From Thermalbibacter longus (lineage in GTDB: Bacteria; Chloroflexota; Chloroflexia; Thermomicrobiales; Thermomicrobiaceae), in the NCBI RefSeq assembly GCF_023806485.1, contig NZ_JAMSLR010000006.1, positions 124,001 through 188,000 on the forward strand: DNA of 64,000 bases, written 5' to 3'. The position numbers and the translations under genes were made by a program. Position 1 is the first letter of the stretch; every line of letters starts with the position of its first letter. Below, piece after piece: positions 33,994-43,356 of the stretch. The notes under the pieces were generated by a model. It had not been told where the DNA came from and searched no databases. It saw only the letters and a list, made by a program, of their open reading frames with translations.

Positions 33994-34992
33994 ATGGCAG
34001 GGCGACGAGACGATCTGGCGCTGCTCGATGCGATCCCTCGACAGACGATCCTCGTGGTCGGCGATCTCTGCCTGGACGTCTACCTCTTCGGCGAGCCGGT
34101 TCGGCTCTCGCGGGAGGCGCCGATCCTGGTGCTGGAGGAGCGCCGGCAGGAGGCCCGGCCCGGTGGCGGCGCTGCCCCGGCGCTGGCGGTCGCTGCGCTC
34201 GGGGCGTCTTCCTGGCAGGTCGGAGTGATCGGCGACGACGAGGCCGGCCGGCAGCTCCGCGAGCTGCTCGTCGAGGGGGGCGTCGATCCAGTTGGCCTGG
34301 TCGTCGACCCGGAGCGGCCGACGACGACCAAGACCCGGATCGTGGCCGAGGGGCCCTACAACGTGTTTCCCCAGCAGATGGCGCGGATCGACCGGCAGGA
34401 TCGGCGGCCGGTATCTCCCGCCGTCGCTCGCCGGCTGGTCGAGGCGATCGCGACTCATGGCCCTCAGGCCGATGCGATCTTGCTCTCCGACTACCGGAGC
34501 GGCGTGGTGATCCCAGAGGTAGTCGAGGCAGCGCGGCATGCGAGCCGGCTGGTCACCGTGGATTCCCAGGGGGCGCTGGCCAGCTTCCGCGGGTGCACGC
34601 TCGTCAAGTGCAACCGGGCAGAGGCCGAGGCGTACCTGCGGCGCTCGCTGGAGAGCCTGGCCGAGCGCGAAATGCATCTCAGTCGTCTTCGTGCCGAGCT
34701 GGAGTGTGAGCTGCTGGTCGTCACGCTCGGGCCGGCTGGCGCGGCGCTGGCCTCGGCCGATGGAGGGTACCTCGAAGTGCCGCCGCTGGTGCGCCGGCAG
34801 GTCTTCGACGTCACCGGCGCGGGCGACACGGTCATCGCCGTGCTCACTGCGGCGCTCGCGGCCGGGGCCGAGCCACCGGAGGCGCTCCGGCTATCGCAGG
34901 TCGCTGCCGGGATCGTCGTTGGCAAGTGGGGAAACGCGCAGGCCACGGCCGAAGAGATCCGCGAGGTACTGCGCGATGCGGCCGGGGAGTGA
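33994..34992 (+). CDS. PfkB-family sugar kinase, heptose-phosphate kinase-like
   Basis: A 332-residue PfkB carbohydrate kinase. The family's GAGDT active-site loop is at VFDVTGAGDTVIAV near residue 275, and the N-terminal LVVGDLCLDVYLFGEPVRLS resembles HldE/RfaE domain I, the D-glycero-D-manno-heptose-7-phosphate kinase. No nucleotidyltransferase domain II is attached. It ends a short run with the GT26 enzyme, so a role in cell-surface or polysaccharide precursors is plausible; other sugars remain possible. Confidence 0.82.
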   Translation: MAGRRDDLALLDAIPRQTILVVGDLCLDVYLFGEPVRLSREAPILVLEERRQEARPGGGAAPALAVAALGASSWQVGVIGDDEAGRQLRELLVEGGVDPVGLVVDPERPTTTKTRIVAEGPYNVFPQQMARIDRQDRRPVSPAVARRLVEAIATHGPQADAILLSDYRSGVVIPEVVEAARHASRLVTVDSQGALASFRGCTLVKCNRAEAEAYLRRSLESLAEREMHLSRLRAELECELLVVTLGPAGAALASADGGYLEVPPLVRRQVFDVTGAGDTVIAVLTAALAAGAEPPEALRLSQVAAGIVVGKWGNAQATAEEIREVLRDAAGE

Positions 34993-34999
34993 CCGGCGG

Positions 35000-35188
35000 C
35001 TAGCGTCCGAAGATGCCGACCAGGATCAGCAGAGCGGCCATGACCACGATGACGGCGAGGCTGACGTAGCCGACGTAGACCAGCCGTCGGTAGCCGAAGC
35101 GCCGGGCGCGCACGATGCCGGGTACGCTCCAGATCGCTGCCCAGATGGCCAGGATTCCCATCGAGATCATCGCCGGGTTATCGACCAC
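35000..35188 (-). CDS. small two-segment membrane protein
   Basis: A 62-residue protein with two hydrophobic segments (AMISMGILAIWAAIWSVPGI and YVSLAVIVVMAALLILVGI). The GTG at 35188 follows GGAGGAGGG, which I prefer to an upstream in-frame start. It converges on the kinase gene with 7 bp between. No known family; short length makes chance possible, but the ribosome-binding site and hydrophobic pattern favour a gene. Confidence 0.55.
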   Translation of the reverse strand: MVDNPAMISMGILAIWAAIWSVPGIVRARRFGYRRLVYVGYVSLAVIVVMAALLILVGIFGR

Positions 35189-35423
35189 TCGTGACCCTCC
35201 TCCGCTCGGCAACCCGACAGCCTCACGTCGCCGGCCGGTATCTTACCGCAGCTCTGGCCTCCGTGGCAGATACTCGCGACGAGTGCGAGCGAGGGCATCT
35301 CGGCGCCGGCCATTGGGAAGACAGCGAGGTAGCCACTTCAGGCCGGCGAGCCTAGCGCGCATCGTAGCAGAGACCGCCGGCCCCTCGGCGACCGGCACTG
35401 CCGGAGGGCCCGGAGCTCGCCGA

Positions 35424-36383
35424 TCAGCGCGTCCCGAATTGCCGGTGTAGCCTGGCGAGGACGCCCGCGAGCCGCTCGTCCTCCTCAGCCGGGGCGTCGC
35501 CCGGAATCAGCATCACGAGCAGCTCGTCGATACCCTGATCCAGGAGGGCTGCGAGTCGCTCTTCGACGCGCTCTTCGTCCCCCCAGACCACCAGGTGGTC
35601 GAGCAGGTCGTCGCTCGGCGTGCCGTCGTCTAAGAGCGGGTAGCCGGCGGTCGCGAACATCTGGGCGTAGAAGGGCTGTCGCCCGTAACCGCCGACGACC
35701 GGCCGGGCCAGCTCCAGCATCGTGGCACGGTCGGTCGTGAGGACGACCGGCACATGAGCCACGAGCCGGGGGCGTGGGCGGTGCGCCTGCTCGGCTCCGG
35801 CTTCGAGGGCCGGCAGCGCCTGCGCGAGCAGGTACTCGGCCGGGCACATCCAGGAGATCGCGCCGTCGGCGATCTCGCCGGCCAGCCGGAACGCGTTGGG
35901 GCGCAGCGCGGAGGTGTAGATCGGCACGCGGGCAGTCCCGGCGATCTGGGTGTGGATGCGGAAGTACTGGCCCTCGAAGTCGACCCGGCCCTCCTCGAGC
36001 AGCGCGCGCACGACCGTGAGATACTCGCGCAGGTGATCGAGCGGCTTCCCCATCGGGATCCCGTAGGCGCCCTCGATCGTCGGGCGGTGGCTGGGGCCGA
36101 TCCCCAGGCGGAAGCGGCCGGGCGCGAGCTGGTGGAGCGCGATGACCTGCTGGGCCAGCACGACCGGGTGCCGGGTGTAGGTCGGCACGATAGCGGTACC
36201 CAGGCCGATCTGGCTGGTCTGCACGGCGGCGGCTGCGAAGACGGTGAGGGCGTCGATCGAGCGCCCGCCGGTAATCGCCCAGACCATCGGCACGCCACGC
36301 GCCTCGGCGCGCTGGATGGCGGCCACTGCCGCTGGCGCATTCGTCCGCTCAGGCTGATCCATGCTGATCCTCGGCCAGGCCAT
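35424..36383 (-). CDS. LLM-class (probably F420-dependent) oxidoreductase
   Basis: A 319-residue luciferase-like monooxygenase-family protein with a TIM-barrel pattern. Conserved blocks: the ALTVFAAAAVQTSQIGLGTA strand and IVPTYTRHPVVLAQQVIALH, LAPGRFRLGIGPSH, PLDHLREYLTVVRALLEEGR, and FRLAGEIADGAISWMCPAEY. In this phylum such proteins are usually F420-dependent, which I infer and cannot see directly. The ATG at 36383 follows GGGAGGGGAG. Substrate unknown. Confidence 0.85.
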   Translation of the reverse strand: MAWPRISMDQPERTNAPAAVAAIQRAEARGVPMVWAITGGRSIDALTVFAAAAVQTSQIGLGTAIVPTYTRHPVVLAQQVIALHQLAPGRFRLGIGPSHRPTIEGAYGIPMGKPLDHLREYLTVVRALLEEGRVDFEGQYFRIHTQIAGTARVPIYTSALRPNAFRLAGEIADGAISWMCPAEYLLAQALPALEAGAEQAHRPRPRLVAHVPVVLTTDRATMLELARPVVGGYGRQPFYAQMFATAGYPLLDDGTPSDDLLDHLVVWGDEERVEERLAALLDQGIDELLVMLIPGDAPAEEDERLAGVLARLHRQFGTR

Positions 36384-36431
36384 GCTCTCCCCTCCCACAC
36401 GCTCCGCGCTCGTCATCGAACTGCTTGCATA

Positions 36432-36460
36432 AGCGTAGAATTTGGCTTTACGCGAGGCAA
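36432..36460 (-). promoter_or_regulatory. candidate promoter for the LLM oxidoreductase
   Basis: On minus, TTGCCT (36460-36455), a 17-bp spacer and TACGCT (36437-36432). The GCGTA and TTACGC ends form an imperfect inverted repeat across it. The rest of the 36384-36691 gap holds a TATGCT at 36545-36550 without a good -35, and no gene. Confidence 0.45.
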
Positions 36461-36691
36461 CTCGATTGTGGCTGTCTCTGGCGATGGGGTGGCCGCTGGA
36501 GCGCGGCTCTGGTGAGTATCCTCGCCACCTTGCGCTGATGAGGCTATGCTGTCCTCACGTGCCGGATGGCTCGTGGTGGGTCGAGACGCAGTGATGGCTG
36601 GCCGGTGCGGGCGATTCCCGGTAGGGGGCGCGTGAAGCGGCACGGCGCACGACTGACGCTGTGGCGTGGCGACGATGAGCTGGAGGCAGCG

Positions 36692-37801
36692 ATGGCTGAG
36701 CTGACAGCGTATGCCTATGATTCCCGTTTCCTGCAGCACGATACTGGAGAGGAGGCGATCGAGCTGCCGGGTGGCGAGACGCTGGAGCCGGTCGAGCACC
36801 CCTCGAGTGTCCGCATTACCCGGCGCACCGCCCAGCTCATCGCCGGCTCCGGCATCATGGAGCATCTGCTCCCAGTCGACGCCCGGCCGGCCACTGAAGA
36901 GGAGCTGTTGGTCTACCACACGCCGGACTACATCCGCCAGGTTCGCGAGACGGCCAGCCGTGGCGGCTGGCTGGATCCGGAGACGCCAGTCGTCCCCGGT
37001 TCCTGGGAAGCGGCGCTGCTGGCGGCCGGCGCGGCGATAGAGCTGGTCGACGCGGTGCTCGACGGCCGGACGCGCAACGCCTACGGTCTCCTGCGCCCGC
37101 CGGGCCACCACGCGATGAAGGATCGCGGCATGGGCTTCTGCGTCTTCAACAACGTGGTGATCGCTGCCCGGCATGCCCAGCGGCGTGGCCTGCGCCGGCT
37201 GCTCGTGGTCGACTGGGACGTGCATCACGGCAACGGCACCCAGGCCGCGTTCTGGGAGGACCCAGACGTGCTCTTCGTCTCGCTGCACCAGGACAACTGG
37301 TATCCGGCCGGCTGGGGGGCGGTCGACCAGGTCGGCGGGCCGGGCGCCGAGGGGACGACCGTCAACGTGCCGCTCCCACCCGGTACCGGCAAGCGCGGCT
37401 ACCTGCTGGCGCTCGACGAGGTGGTGCTGCCGATCGCCCGGCAGTTCGAGCCGGAGATGATCTTCCTCTCCGCCGGGCAGGATCCGAGCATGGACGACCC
37501 GCTCGGCCGCATGCTGGTGACGATGAGCGGCTTCCGCGAGATGGCCGAGCGCTTCCGCGCGCTGGCTGACGAGCTGTGCGCCGGGCGGCTGGTCGCCGTC
37601 CAGGAGGGGGGCTACTCGCCGCGCTACGTGCCCTTCTGCACCCTTGCGGTGATCGAGGGGATCACCGGCGCGCGTACCAGCATCCAGGATCCGTTCACCG
37701 GAAACAGCGAGCTGGAGCAGGCCGAGCGCGACTTCCGGCCCGACCAGGAGGCTGCGGTCGAGGCTGCCCGGCAGGTGCAGGCAGCCTACTGGCGGCTATG
37801 A
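36692..37801 (+). CDS. class II histone-deacetylase-like amidohydrolase
   Basis: A 369-residue zinc deacetylase. Conserved elements: [20 protein letters not shown] near residue 137, with the catalytic His pair, [13 protein letters not shown] near 172 with Asp and His zinc ligands, and [16 protein letters not shown] near 265 with the second Asp ligand and the family's DDPLG. The EGGY near 310 holds the transition-state tyrosine. Bacterial members deacetylate acetylpolyamines or small molecules. I chose the ATG at 36692; earlier starts add non-conserved sequence. Confidence 0.9.
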   Translation: MAELTAYAYDSRFLQHDTGEEAIELPGGETLEPVEHPSSVRITRRTAQLIAGSGIMEHLLPVDARPATEEELLVYHTPDYIRQVRETASRGGWLDPETPVVPGSWEAALLAAGAAIELVDAVLDGRTRNAYGLLRPPGHHAMKDRGMGFCVFNNVVIAARHAQRRGLRRLLVVDWDVHHGNGTQAAFWEDPDVLFVSLHQDNWYPAGWGAVDQVGGPGAEGTTVNVPLPPGTGKRGYLLALDEVVLPIARQFEPEMIFLSAGQDPSMDDPLGRMLVTMSGFREMAERFRALADELCAGRLVAVQEGGYSPRYVPFCTLAVIEGITGARTSIQDPFTGNSELEQAERDFRPDQEAAVEAARQVQAAYWRL

Positions 37802-37974
37802 TCTGCCTGGGCGGGCTGCCGGCCGGTGTGGGACGTTGCGGCGTCGTTCACTCGCTCAGCATGGCGAAACGGGGAAAGCGAACGGATCCTGGCTGGTTCT
37901 CGCCTTGCGCCGGTGCTCGGCGCTCGGGATAATCGAGACACCTGGAAGGTCGACGGTAGCGGGAGGGGGCGTCG

Positions 37975-38175
37975 ATGTCCCAGCAGCTAGACCGGGAGCG
38001 GCTGCTCGCCGTGCTCCAGCAAGGGCTCGGCCCGGCCCCGGCAGGGATGGACTCGCGCGTCTTCCAGCAGTTTTGCGCCAACATCGTCGATGCGATCCTG
38101 GACGCGCTCGCCGAGCACGAGCGCCAGTCGCACCAGCCAGCACCCGAGTTCGGTGAGGCTGAGCGCGAGGAGTGA
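37975..38175 (+). CDS. small hypothetical protein
   Basis: A 66-residue, helix-prone, acidic protein (MSQQLDRERLLAVLQQGLGP, later FCANIVDAILDALAEHERQS). The ATG follows GCGGGAGGGGG at a good distance. No family recognised. Codon use fits the genome, but the length makes it uncertain. Confidence 0.5.
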   Translation: MSQQLDRERLLAVLQQGLGPAPAGMDSRVFQQFCANIVDAILDALAEHERQSHQPAPEFGEAEREE

Positions 38176-38493
38176 AGGATCTCTGATCCCTCGCCAGGAG
38201 CGATCATCTATGGTACCCTCACTCCTTGCCGTCTGATCGGCTTCGCTCGGTGCCGAGCCGGTACTGCGGCCGGTGATGCGAAGCGTGCCGGATAGCCCAA
38301 CTCCCACGGGCTGCCGGTGATCACGGGGAGGCGGGCGGGATATGGTGCGGATCCACTGACAACCGATCCTGAAGTCCAGGCAGCGCAAGCGAACCTGTCC
38401 TAAGGCGCAGTTGCCTCGTGCGCGGAGGGCGAGGGAGCCTTGTCTCTGCGAAGGCTCTCCCTGTCGGCATGAGGAGATTGAGGAGTTCGTGTT
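38176..38493. other. intergenic stretch with a bulged hairpin
   Basis: About 320 bp before the third ABC-2 exporter. AGGGAGCCTT and AAGGCTCTCCCT (about 38433-38462) can pair with a two-base bulge around a nine-base loop, just upstream of the ABC ATPase start. It could be a regulatory hairpin or a terminator for the 66-residue gene. No gene supported. Confidence 0.4.
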
Positions 38494-39351
38494 GTGTTCG
38501 CGATGACTATGCTGGAGAGTCTCGCATCGCCCGCTGATCCGACGATCGCCGTGTGGGTCGAAGGCCTGACCAAGCGGTTCGTCCACCGGTCGCTGCTGCG
38601 CCGGAGCGAGCCTCAGGTCGTCACCGCGCTGGAAAACCTGACCTTCAGCGTAGAGCGCGGGGAGATCTTCGGCATCCTAGGAGCCAACGGCTCCGGCAAG
38701 TCGACACTCATCCGCGTGCTCTCGACGCTGCTGATCCCGGACCGGGGGACTGCCCGCGTCTTCGGCTGCGATGTGGTGCGCGAGGCCGGCCAGGTCAAGC
38801 GGCTGATCAACCGGGTCTCGGTCGAGGCCTCGTTCTTCAAGCGGCTCTCGGCGATGGAGAACCTGCTCTACGCCAGCCGGCTCTATGGCCGGCACGGCCG
38901 CGGCCTGCGCGCCGATATCGTCGCCACGCTCGGTCGACTGGGCATCGGAGCGGACCAGATCGACCAGCCGCTCGAAGAGTTCTCGCGCGGCATGCAACAG
39001 AAGGTCGCGATCGCTCGAGCCTTTCTGACCAGCCCGATCCTGCTGCTGCTCGACGAGCCGACGACCGGGCTCGACCCGCGCTCCAAGCGTGACGTCCAGG
39101 CGCTGGTGCACCAGCTCCGGGCCGAGCACGATGCCACTATTCTGCTTTGCACGCACGACCTGGACGAGGCCGAGGCACTCTGTGACCGGATCGCCATCCT
39201 CGACCGCGGGCGCCTGGTGGCAGTGGATACCCCCGAGCGGCTCAAAGCGATGGCGGCTCGGCCCGGCGCCAGCTCGCCGTCGCTCGAGGAGGCGTTCCTG
39301 GCACTCACCGGGCATGCGCTCGAAGCGGAGCTCGCCGGGAAGCCCGGTTGA
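38494..39351 (+). CDS. ABC-2 type exporter ATP-binding protein
   Basis: A 285-residue ATPase. Walker A GANGSGKSTLIR near residue 66, signature FSRGMQQKVAIARAF near 163, Walker B LLLLDEPTTGLDPR near 184, and H-loop LCTHDLDEAEAL near 220. The GTG at 38494 follows GAGGAG; an ATG four codons in is an alternative. It is followed at 31 bp by its permease. With the units at 14646 and 22616 this is the third ABC-2-class exporter system in the window. Confidence 0.9.
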   Translation: MFAMTMLESLASPADPTIAVWVEGLTKRFVHRSLLRRSEPQVVTALENLTFSVERGEIFGILGANGSGKSTLIRVLSTLLIPDRGTARVFGCDVVREAGQVKRLINRVSVEASFFKRLSAMENLLYASRLYGRHGRGLRADIVATLGRLGIGADQIDQPLEEFSRGMQQKVAIARAFLTSPILLLLDEPTTGLDPRSKRDVQALVHQLRAEHDATILLCTHDLDEAEALCDRIAILDRGRLVAVDTPERLKAMAARPGASSPSLEEAFLALTGHALEAELAGKPG

Positions 39352-39382
39352 ACGCTGAGCGAGCGTGCCAGGGAGGACTGCG

Positions 39383-40222
39383 ATGACCGTTGATGCCATG
39401 CGGAAGGTGAGCCCGAGGCGGCGCCTCTGGCACGAGGTGAGAGCTGCCTATGCCTTCATCGAACGCAACCTCTTCCTCACCCGTCGCTACTGGGGGTGGG
39501 AAGTCGCGTTCACCATCTACACTATCGCCTCGTCGCTGAGTGTGATGTACATCGGCAAAGCCCAGCAGGCGAACGAGGACTACCTGGTGCTCTACCTGGG
39601 CATCGGGACGCTGGTCTGGTCGTACCTGCGGCTGATCTTCTCGATCATCAGTGAGATGATCGCCTGGGAGCGCTGGGAAGGCACCATCGAGTACACCATG
39701 ATGGCGCCGGTCTCCCGGCTGACCCACCTGGTGGGCGTCGCGATCTTCGCGGTGCTCAATGGGCTGTTCCGCAGCGCGCTGCTGCTCGGCGTGATCGCCC
39801 TGCTCTTCGACATCGACCTCGGGGGCGCTAACCTGGCCGGGGCGACGCTCATTCTCGCCGTGGGTAGCCTGAGCTTCATCGGCGTCGGGATGATGGCCGC
39901 GGTGCTGCCGCTGCTCTTCACCGAGCGCGGCGCCGAGATGACCTTCGTCATCTCCTCGGTGCTGCTGCTGGTATCCGGGGTGTACTACCCCGTCGCCGTG
40001 CTCCCTGGCTGGATGCAGCCGGCAGCCCGCGTCTCGCCCGCGACCTACGTCCTGGAGGGGATGCGCGCCGCCATCCTGGACGGTGCGCCGATGGCGGCGC
40101 TGTGGCCGGTGCTCTGGCCCACCTTGCTGATCGGCCTGCTGACTATCCCGGCCGGCGTGCTCGTCTTCTCGGCCGTCGAGCGCTATGCCAAGCGGACAGG
40201 GCGCCTCAAGCGGAGCGGGTAG
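39383..40222 (+). CDS. ABC-2 type exporter permease
   Basis: A 279-residue membrane protein of the ABC-2 family with six hydrophobic segments. The cytoplasmic EMIAWERWEGTIEYTMMAPV loop and the late FVISSVLLLVSGVYYPVAVL, PGWMQP match such permeases. The ATG at 39383 follows GGGAGGA. It is coupled to the ATPase at 38494 and, as the only permease, probably works as a homodimer. Confidence 0.88.
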   Translation: MTVDAMRKVSPRRRLWHEVRAAYAFIERNLFLTRRYWGWEVAFTIYTIASSLSVMYIGKAQQANEDYLVLYLGIGTLVWSYLRLIFSIISEMIAWERWEGTIEYTMMAPVSRLTHLVGVAIFAVLNGLFRSALLLGVIALLFDIDLGGANLAGATLILAVGSLSFIGVGMMAAVLPLLFTERGAEMTFVISSVLLLVSGVYYPVAVLPGWMQPAARVSPATYVLEGMRAAILDGAPMAALWPVLWPTLLIGLLTIPAGVLVFSAVERYAKRTGRLKRSG

Positions 40223-40302
40223 GCGCGCCATCCGCTGGGCTGGCGCGCCACCCGTCGCTCGGTGACAATGGGTCAGCCAGCGACAGCGTGAGGGAGGCGA
40301 GC

Positions 40303-41367
40303 ATGGAGCAGGCGAGGATGCAGCAGCAGGCCCTGGGCGGTGTGACTGAGCGGATCGCCCGGTTCATCGAGGCCGGTGAGATTTCCGGGGCCGGCCTGGC
40401 GGTGGCGCTCGGAGGCCAGATCGTCCTGGAGTGGTACGGCGGGGAGGCGGCTCCTGGCCTGCCCGCCGGGCCAGACACGCTCTGGCCGCTCGCCTCGATT
40501 ACCAAGCTCTATACCGCGGCGACCATCATGGCGCTCGTCGAGCGGGGCGTGCTGACTCTGGGTACCCCGGTACGCGCTGTGCTACCCGAGTTCGACGGCG
40601 ACGGGCGGGAGGCGGTCACGATCCGTCACCTGCTAACCCACACGTCAGGCCTGCTCTACGAGCCGGAGGATATGGAGACGCTGCTGCGCCAGCAGCTCCC
40701 GCTGGACGAGCTGGTGGAGGCCGCCTTCAGCGAGCCGCTCCAGTTCCAGCCCGGCACGCAGGTCAGCTACAGTGACCTGGGTTACGCGGTCGCCGGGCTG
40801 GCAGCCGAGGAGGTGGCCGGCCGCCCGTTCCCGGCGCTGGTCCGCGAGCTGCTGCTGGAGCCGGCGGGGCTGCGCGAGACGTACTTTCCGCTGCCGCCGG
40901 ACGAAGCCGGGCGGCTGGCCCAGGTGACCGGCGCGCTGGCGGAGGGCACGCCCGGCCACATGTACGGGCCGGGCTATGGCCTGCGCCTGGCGCACCCGGC
41001 CTGGGGCGTCGTCGCCTCGCTGCCCGACCTCCTCCGCTTCGCCTTGCTCTTCACGCCACACGCGCCGGTGCGCATCCTCTCCCAGGCGTCCATCCGGACA
41101 ATGACGTCCAACCAGGTCGGCCTCGCTGCCGATGGAGGCATCTGGGGGATCGGCTTCGAGCTGGCCGGCGGCCACTTCGGGGAGGGCGATCTCCTCTCTC
41201 CCGCCAGCTTCGGGCATAGCGGGGCTACCGGCTGTACCCTCTGGGTCGAGCCGGAATACGATCTCGTGCTGGCCTACGTCTCGAACCGTCACCTCAACGC
41301 TGGGCGGGAGGAGTTCATCCGGCGCCTCGCTACCGTCGTCAACATGGTGCTGGCCGCGTTGACCTGA
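40303..41367 (+). CDS. serine beta-lactamase-fold hydrolase (class C-like/esterase)
   Basis: A 354-residue serine hydrolase of the beta-lactamase/penicillin-binding fold. The catalytic triad elements are visible: SxxK in LASITKLYTAATIM near residue 63, YxN-like YSD in SYSDLGYAV near 150, and HSG in FGHSGATG near 306. No signal peptide, so it is likely a cytoplasmic esterase or D-aminopeptidase-like protein rather than a resistance enzyme. The ATG at 40303 follows GAGGGAGGCGAG. Confidence 0.87.
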   Translation: MEQARMQQQALGGVTERIARFIEAGEISGAGLAVALGGQIVLEWYGGEAAPGLPAGPDTLWPLASITKLYTAATIMALVERGVLTLGTPVRAVLPEFDGDGREAVTIRHLLTHTSGLLYEPEDMETLLRQQLPLDELVEAAFSEPLQFQPGTQVSYSDLGYAVAGLAAEEVAGRPFPALVRELLLEPAGLRETYFPLPPDEAGRLAQVTGALAEGTPGHMYGPGYGLRLAHPAWGVVASLPDLLRFALLFTPHAPVRILSQASIRTMTSNQVGLAADGGIWGIGFELAGGHFGEGDLLSPASFGHSGATGCTLWVEPEYDLVLAYVSNRHLNAGREEFIRRLATVVNMVLAALT

Positions 41368-41481
41368 AGCGCCGGGTCGAGGTCCCCAACGGGCGTTACG
41401 CTGCGGCGGTGCCGCCGAGGCGCGTTCACGGTGCATGGCATACTTGGGTGCTGTCGTCGCGAGGCATCGGGCAGGTTGACC

Positions 41482-42207
41482 ATGCTGTTCTTGACGCTCA
41501 TCTTCCTGGCGGCGCTCGTCCTGCTGGCGCTCTTCGCCCTGACGGTGACGATCGGAGTCACGCTGACCTCGCTGGTGACGCTGGTCACCGCGCCGGGCCA
41601 GTTGCTCAGGCTCCTGCGCGATCGCCGTCTCCGGCGCAACCATGCGCTGGAGCACGCGACGATCAATGTGATCGAGGAGCGCTACGGGCCGAGCCGGCTG
41701 ACCGGGATGGCCCGGCCCGACGGCTTTCTCATCCGTGGTGGTGCCCCGGCCGGTCTGGTGCTGGAGGCGGCTCAGGAGGCGCTCGCGCGGCTGCGGGCTG
41801 GCGAGCGCCGGCTGGCGATCCACCCGCGCTGTGGCACCACCCTGGTGGCCTCGCAGCTCGTCCTGGCGCTCACGTTTCTCGCGGTGCTGCTCGTGACCCG
41901 CCAGCTTACGCTCTGGCCCTTCCTGGCCGGAATCCTGGCTGCCGGGCTGCTCGGGCCGCGCCTCAGCCCGTGGCTCCAGCGCTGGGTTACCACGGATGCC
42001 CAGGTCGGCTCGCTGGCGATCACCGGGATCGAGGTCGAGCCGTGGCCGGCCCAGTTCGGCTGGACAGCCCTGATGATGCCTGGCTCCCTCTTTGTCCGCA
42101 CGGCGCAAGCCGGAGCGCCCGGCGCGAAGCGCGGGGACGAGTCCGGCTATACGGTGGTCATCCGCAATCGAGAGGAGATCCCTGGCGGGCGCTATCGCAT
42201 CCGCTGA
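41482..42207 (+). CDS. DUF6391-type membrane protein
   Basis: A 241-residue protein with hydrophobic segments near residues 2-45 and 130-170 and the motif RRNHALEHATINVIEER near 52-68, which matches the HALEHAT signature of DUF6391. It probably sits in the inner membrane; the conserved histidines suggest metal binding. Function unknown. I start it at the ATG at 41482 because the 17 codons before it, from a GTG at 41431, look unlike a membrane-protein N terminus. Confidence 0.75.
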   Translation: MLFLTLIFLAALVLLALFALTVTIGVTLTSLVTLVTAPGQLLRLLRDRRLRRNHALEHATINVIEERYGPSRLTGMARPDGFLIRGGAPAGLVLEAAQEALARLRAGERRLAIHPRCGTTLVASQLVLALTFLAVLLVTRQLTLWPFLAGILAAGLLGPRLSPWLQRWVTTDAQVGSLAITGIEVEPWPAQFGWTALMMPGSLFVRTAQAGAPGAKRGDESGYTVVIRNREEIPGGRYRIR

Positions 42208-42398
42208 CCTCCGGGTCTCCTGGCGCGATCGCCAGACCGTAACGCGCGTTCCAATGCGTTGCAGTATCGGCCATCGATTCCGATCTCGGGGCGCGGCTAC
42301 CGCACATCGCCTGGACGTTTCGGTGTAGGCGCCCGGGAAAGCGCGCCGGGGCCATCGAAGCCTCGTGGGTCATAGTTGCTGCCGTCCACACTGTGAAG

Positions 42399-42429
42399 AA
42401 TGTGGGCATACGGCAAAATGTGGTAACAT
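42399..42429 (+). promoter_or_regulatory. leaderless-type promoter with direct repeats, VapBC operon
   Basis: AATGTGG occurs at 42399-42405 and at 42417-42423, 18 bp apart, and CCACA lies upstream near 42387-42391 in inverted orientation. TAACAT at 42424-42429 could be a -10 only 6 bases before the ATG at 42436, with no Shine-Dalgarno between. The repeats are candidate VapB operator sites. Confidence 0.5.
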
Positions 42430-42435
42430 TAGGTT

Positions 42436-42702
42436 ATGAATGGCATCGAGCACTACACTATCGCCCTGGACGAGCGTGGCCGGTTGGTATTGCCGGCGCG
42501 GCTCCGTCGACGCCTCGATCTGCGTCCCGGCGATCGGTTGATCATCACTGTCGACGCAGCGGGTGGCTTACGGGTCGTCTCGGCGCGCGAGCAGGCTCGC
42601 CGTCTCCGCGGCCTCTACCGCGATCTCGCGCCGGGGCGTTCGCTCGCCGACGAGCTCATTGCCGAGCGACGGGAAGAGGCCCGGCGCGAGGACGCGCGCT
42701 GA
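42436..42702 (+). CDS. vapB: AbrB/MazE-type antitoxin (VapB-like)
   Basis: An 88-residue protein. Residues 6-50 form a SpoVT/AbrB swapped-hairpin DNA-binding domain (YTIALDERGRLVLPARLRRR and LDLRPGDRLIITVDAAGGLR). The C-terminal helix (SLADELIAERREEARRE) is the usual toxin-binding tail. Its TGA overlaps the VapC start by one base (TGATG). It should bind and neutralise the downstream PIN toxin and repress its own operon. Confidence 0.9.
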   Translation: MNGIEHYTIALDERGRLVLPARLRRRLDLRPGDRLIITVDAAGGLRVVSAREQARRLRGLYRDLAPGRSLADELIAERREEARREDAR

Positions 42703-43115
42703 TGGACGAGATCGAAGGTCTGGTTCTGGATGCCTCGGCCTTGCTCGCCTACCTTCAGGGAGAGCCCGGGAGCGAGATCGTCCAGGCGGCGCTCGCCGCT
42801 GGGGCTGTGATCAGCATTGTCAACTATGCCGAGGTGCTTTCCCGGCTCGGCGACGCAGGCGAGGACCCGGTGGTTGCCCACCAGCATCTCCAGGAGCAGG
42901 GGCTCATCGGCGGCCTGCTAGAGATCGTACCCCTGACCGAGGACGACGCCGTGGCTATCGCGCGGCTGCGTGCTGCCACTCGGGGGCAGGGTCTTTCCCT
43001 CGGCGACCGCGCCTGCCTGGCCACCGGCCTCCGCCTCGGACGCGCGGTACTCACCGCCGATCGAAGCTGGGCAGCCGTCGACTCAGGGATACCCGTCCGC
43101 GTGATCCGGCCGTAG
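42702..43115 (+). CDS. vapC: PIN-domain ribonuclease toxin (VapC-like)
   Basis: A 137-residue PIN-domain protein. The acidic active site is visible: Asp in VLDASALLAYL near residue 10, Glu in NYAEVLSRLG near 47, and Asp in SLGDRACLA near 103, plus Asp in LTADRSW near 122. Such toxins cleave tRNA or rRNA. It is coupled to VapB at 42436. No other gene follows in the operon; about 240 bp with nothing recognised separate it from the convergent DUF1801 gene. Confidence 0.9.
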   Translation: MDEIEGLVLDASALLAYLQGEPGSEIVQAALAAGAVISIVNYAEVLSRLGDAGEDPVVAHQHLQEQGLIGGLLEIVPLTEDDAVAIARLRAATRGQGLSLGDRACLATGLRLGRAVLTADRSWAAVDSGIPVRVIRP

Positions 43116-43356
43116 TTGGTTAGGCGCTCCGAGGATTCGGGAACTGGCCGCTGCCAGCAGTGCTTGCGGATACCTGACGCAAGCAGCTACGCTGGGAGTG
43201 CGCCGTATGGTAGGACGCAGCGGCCCGTCGAGGATTCGGCCGGCGTGACTCGCAGGTCGATAGCCCGCGCGGCCTGCGCGGTAACACCCGCCTCAGGCGT
43301 GCGACTCAGCCAGCTCTTGTCATCGGCCTCATCTCAGCCAGCGGCGGGCTCGACGT

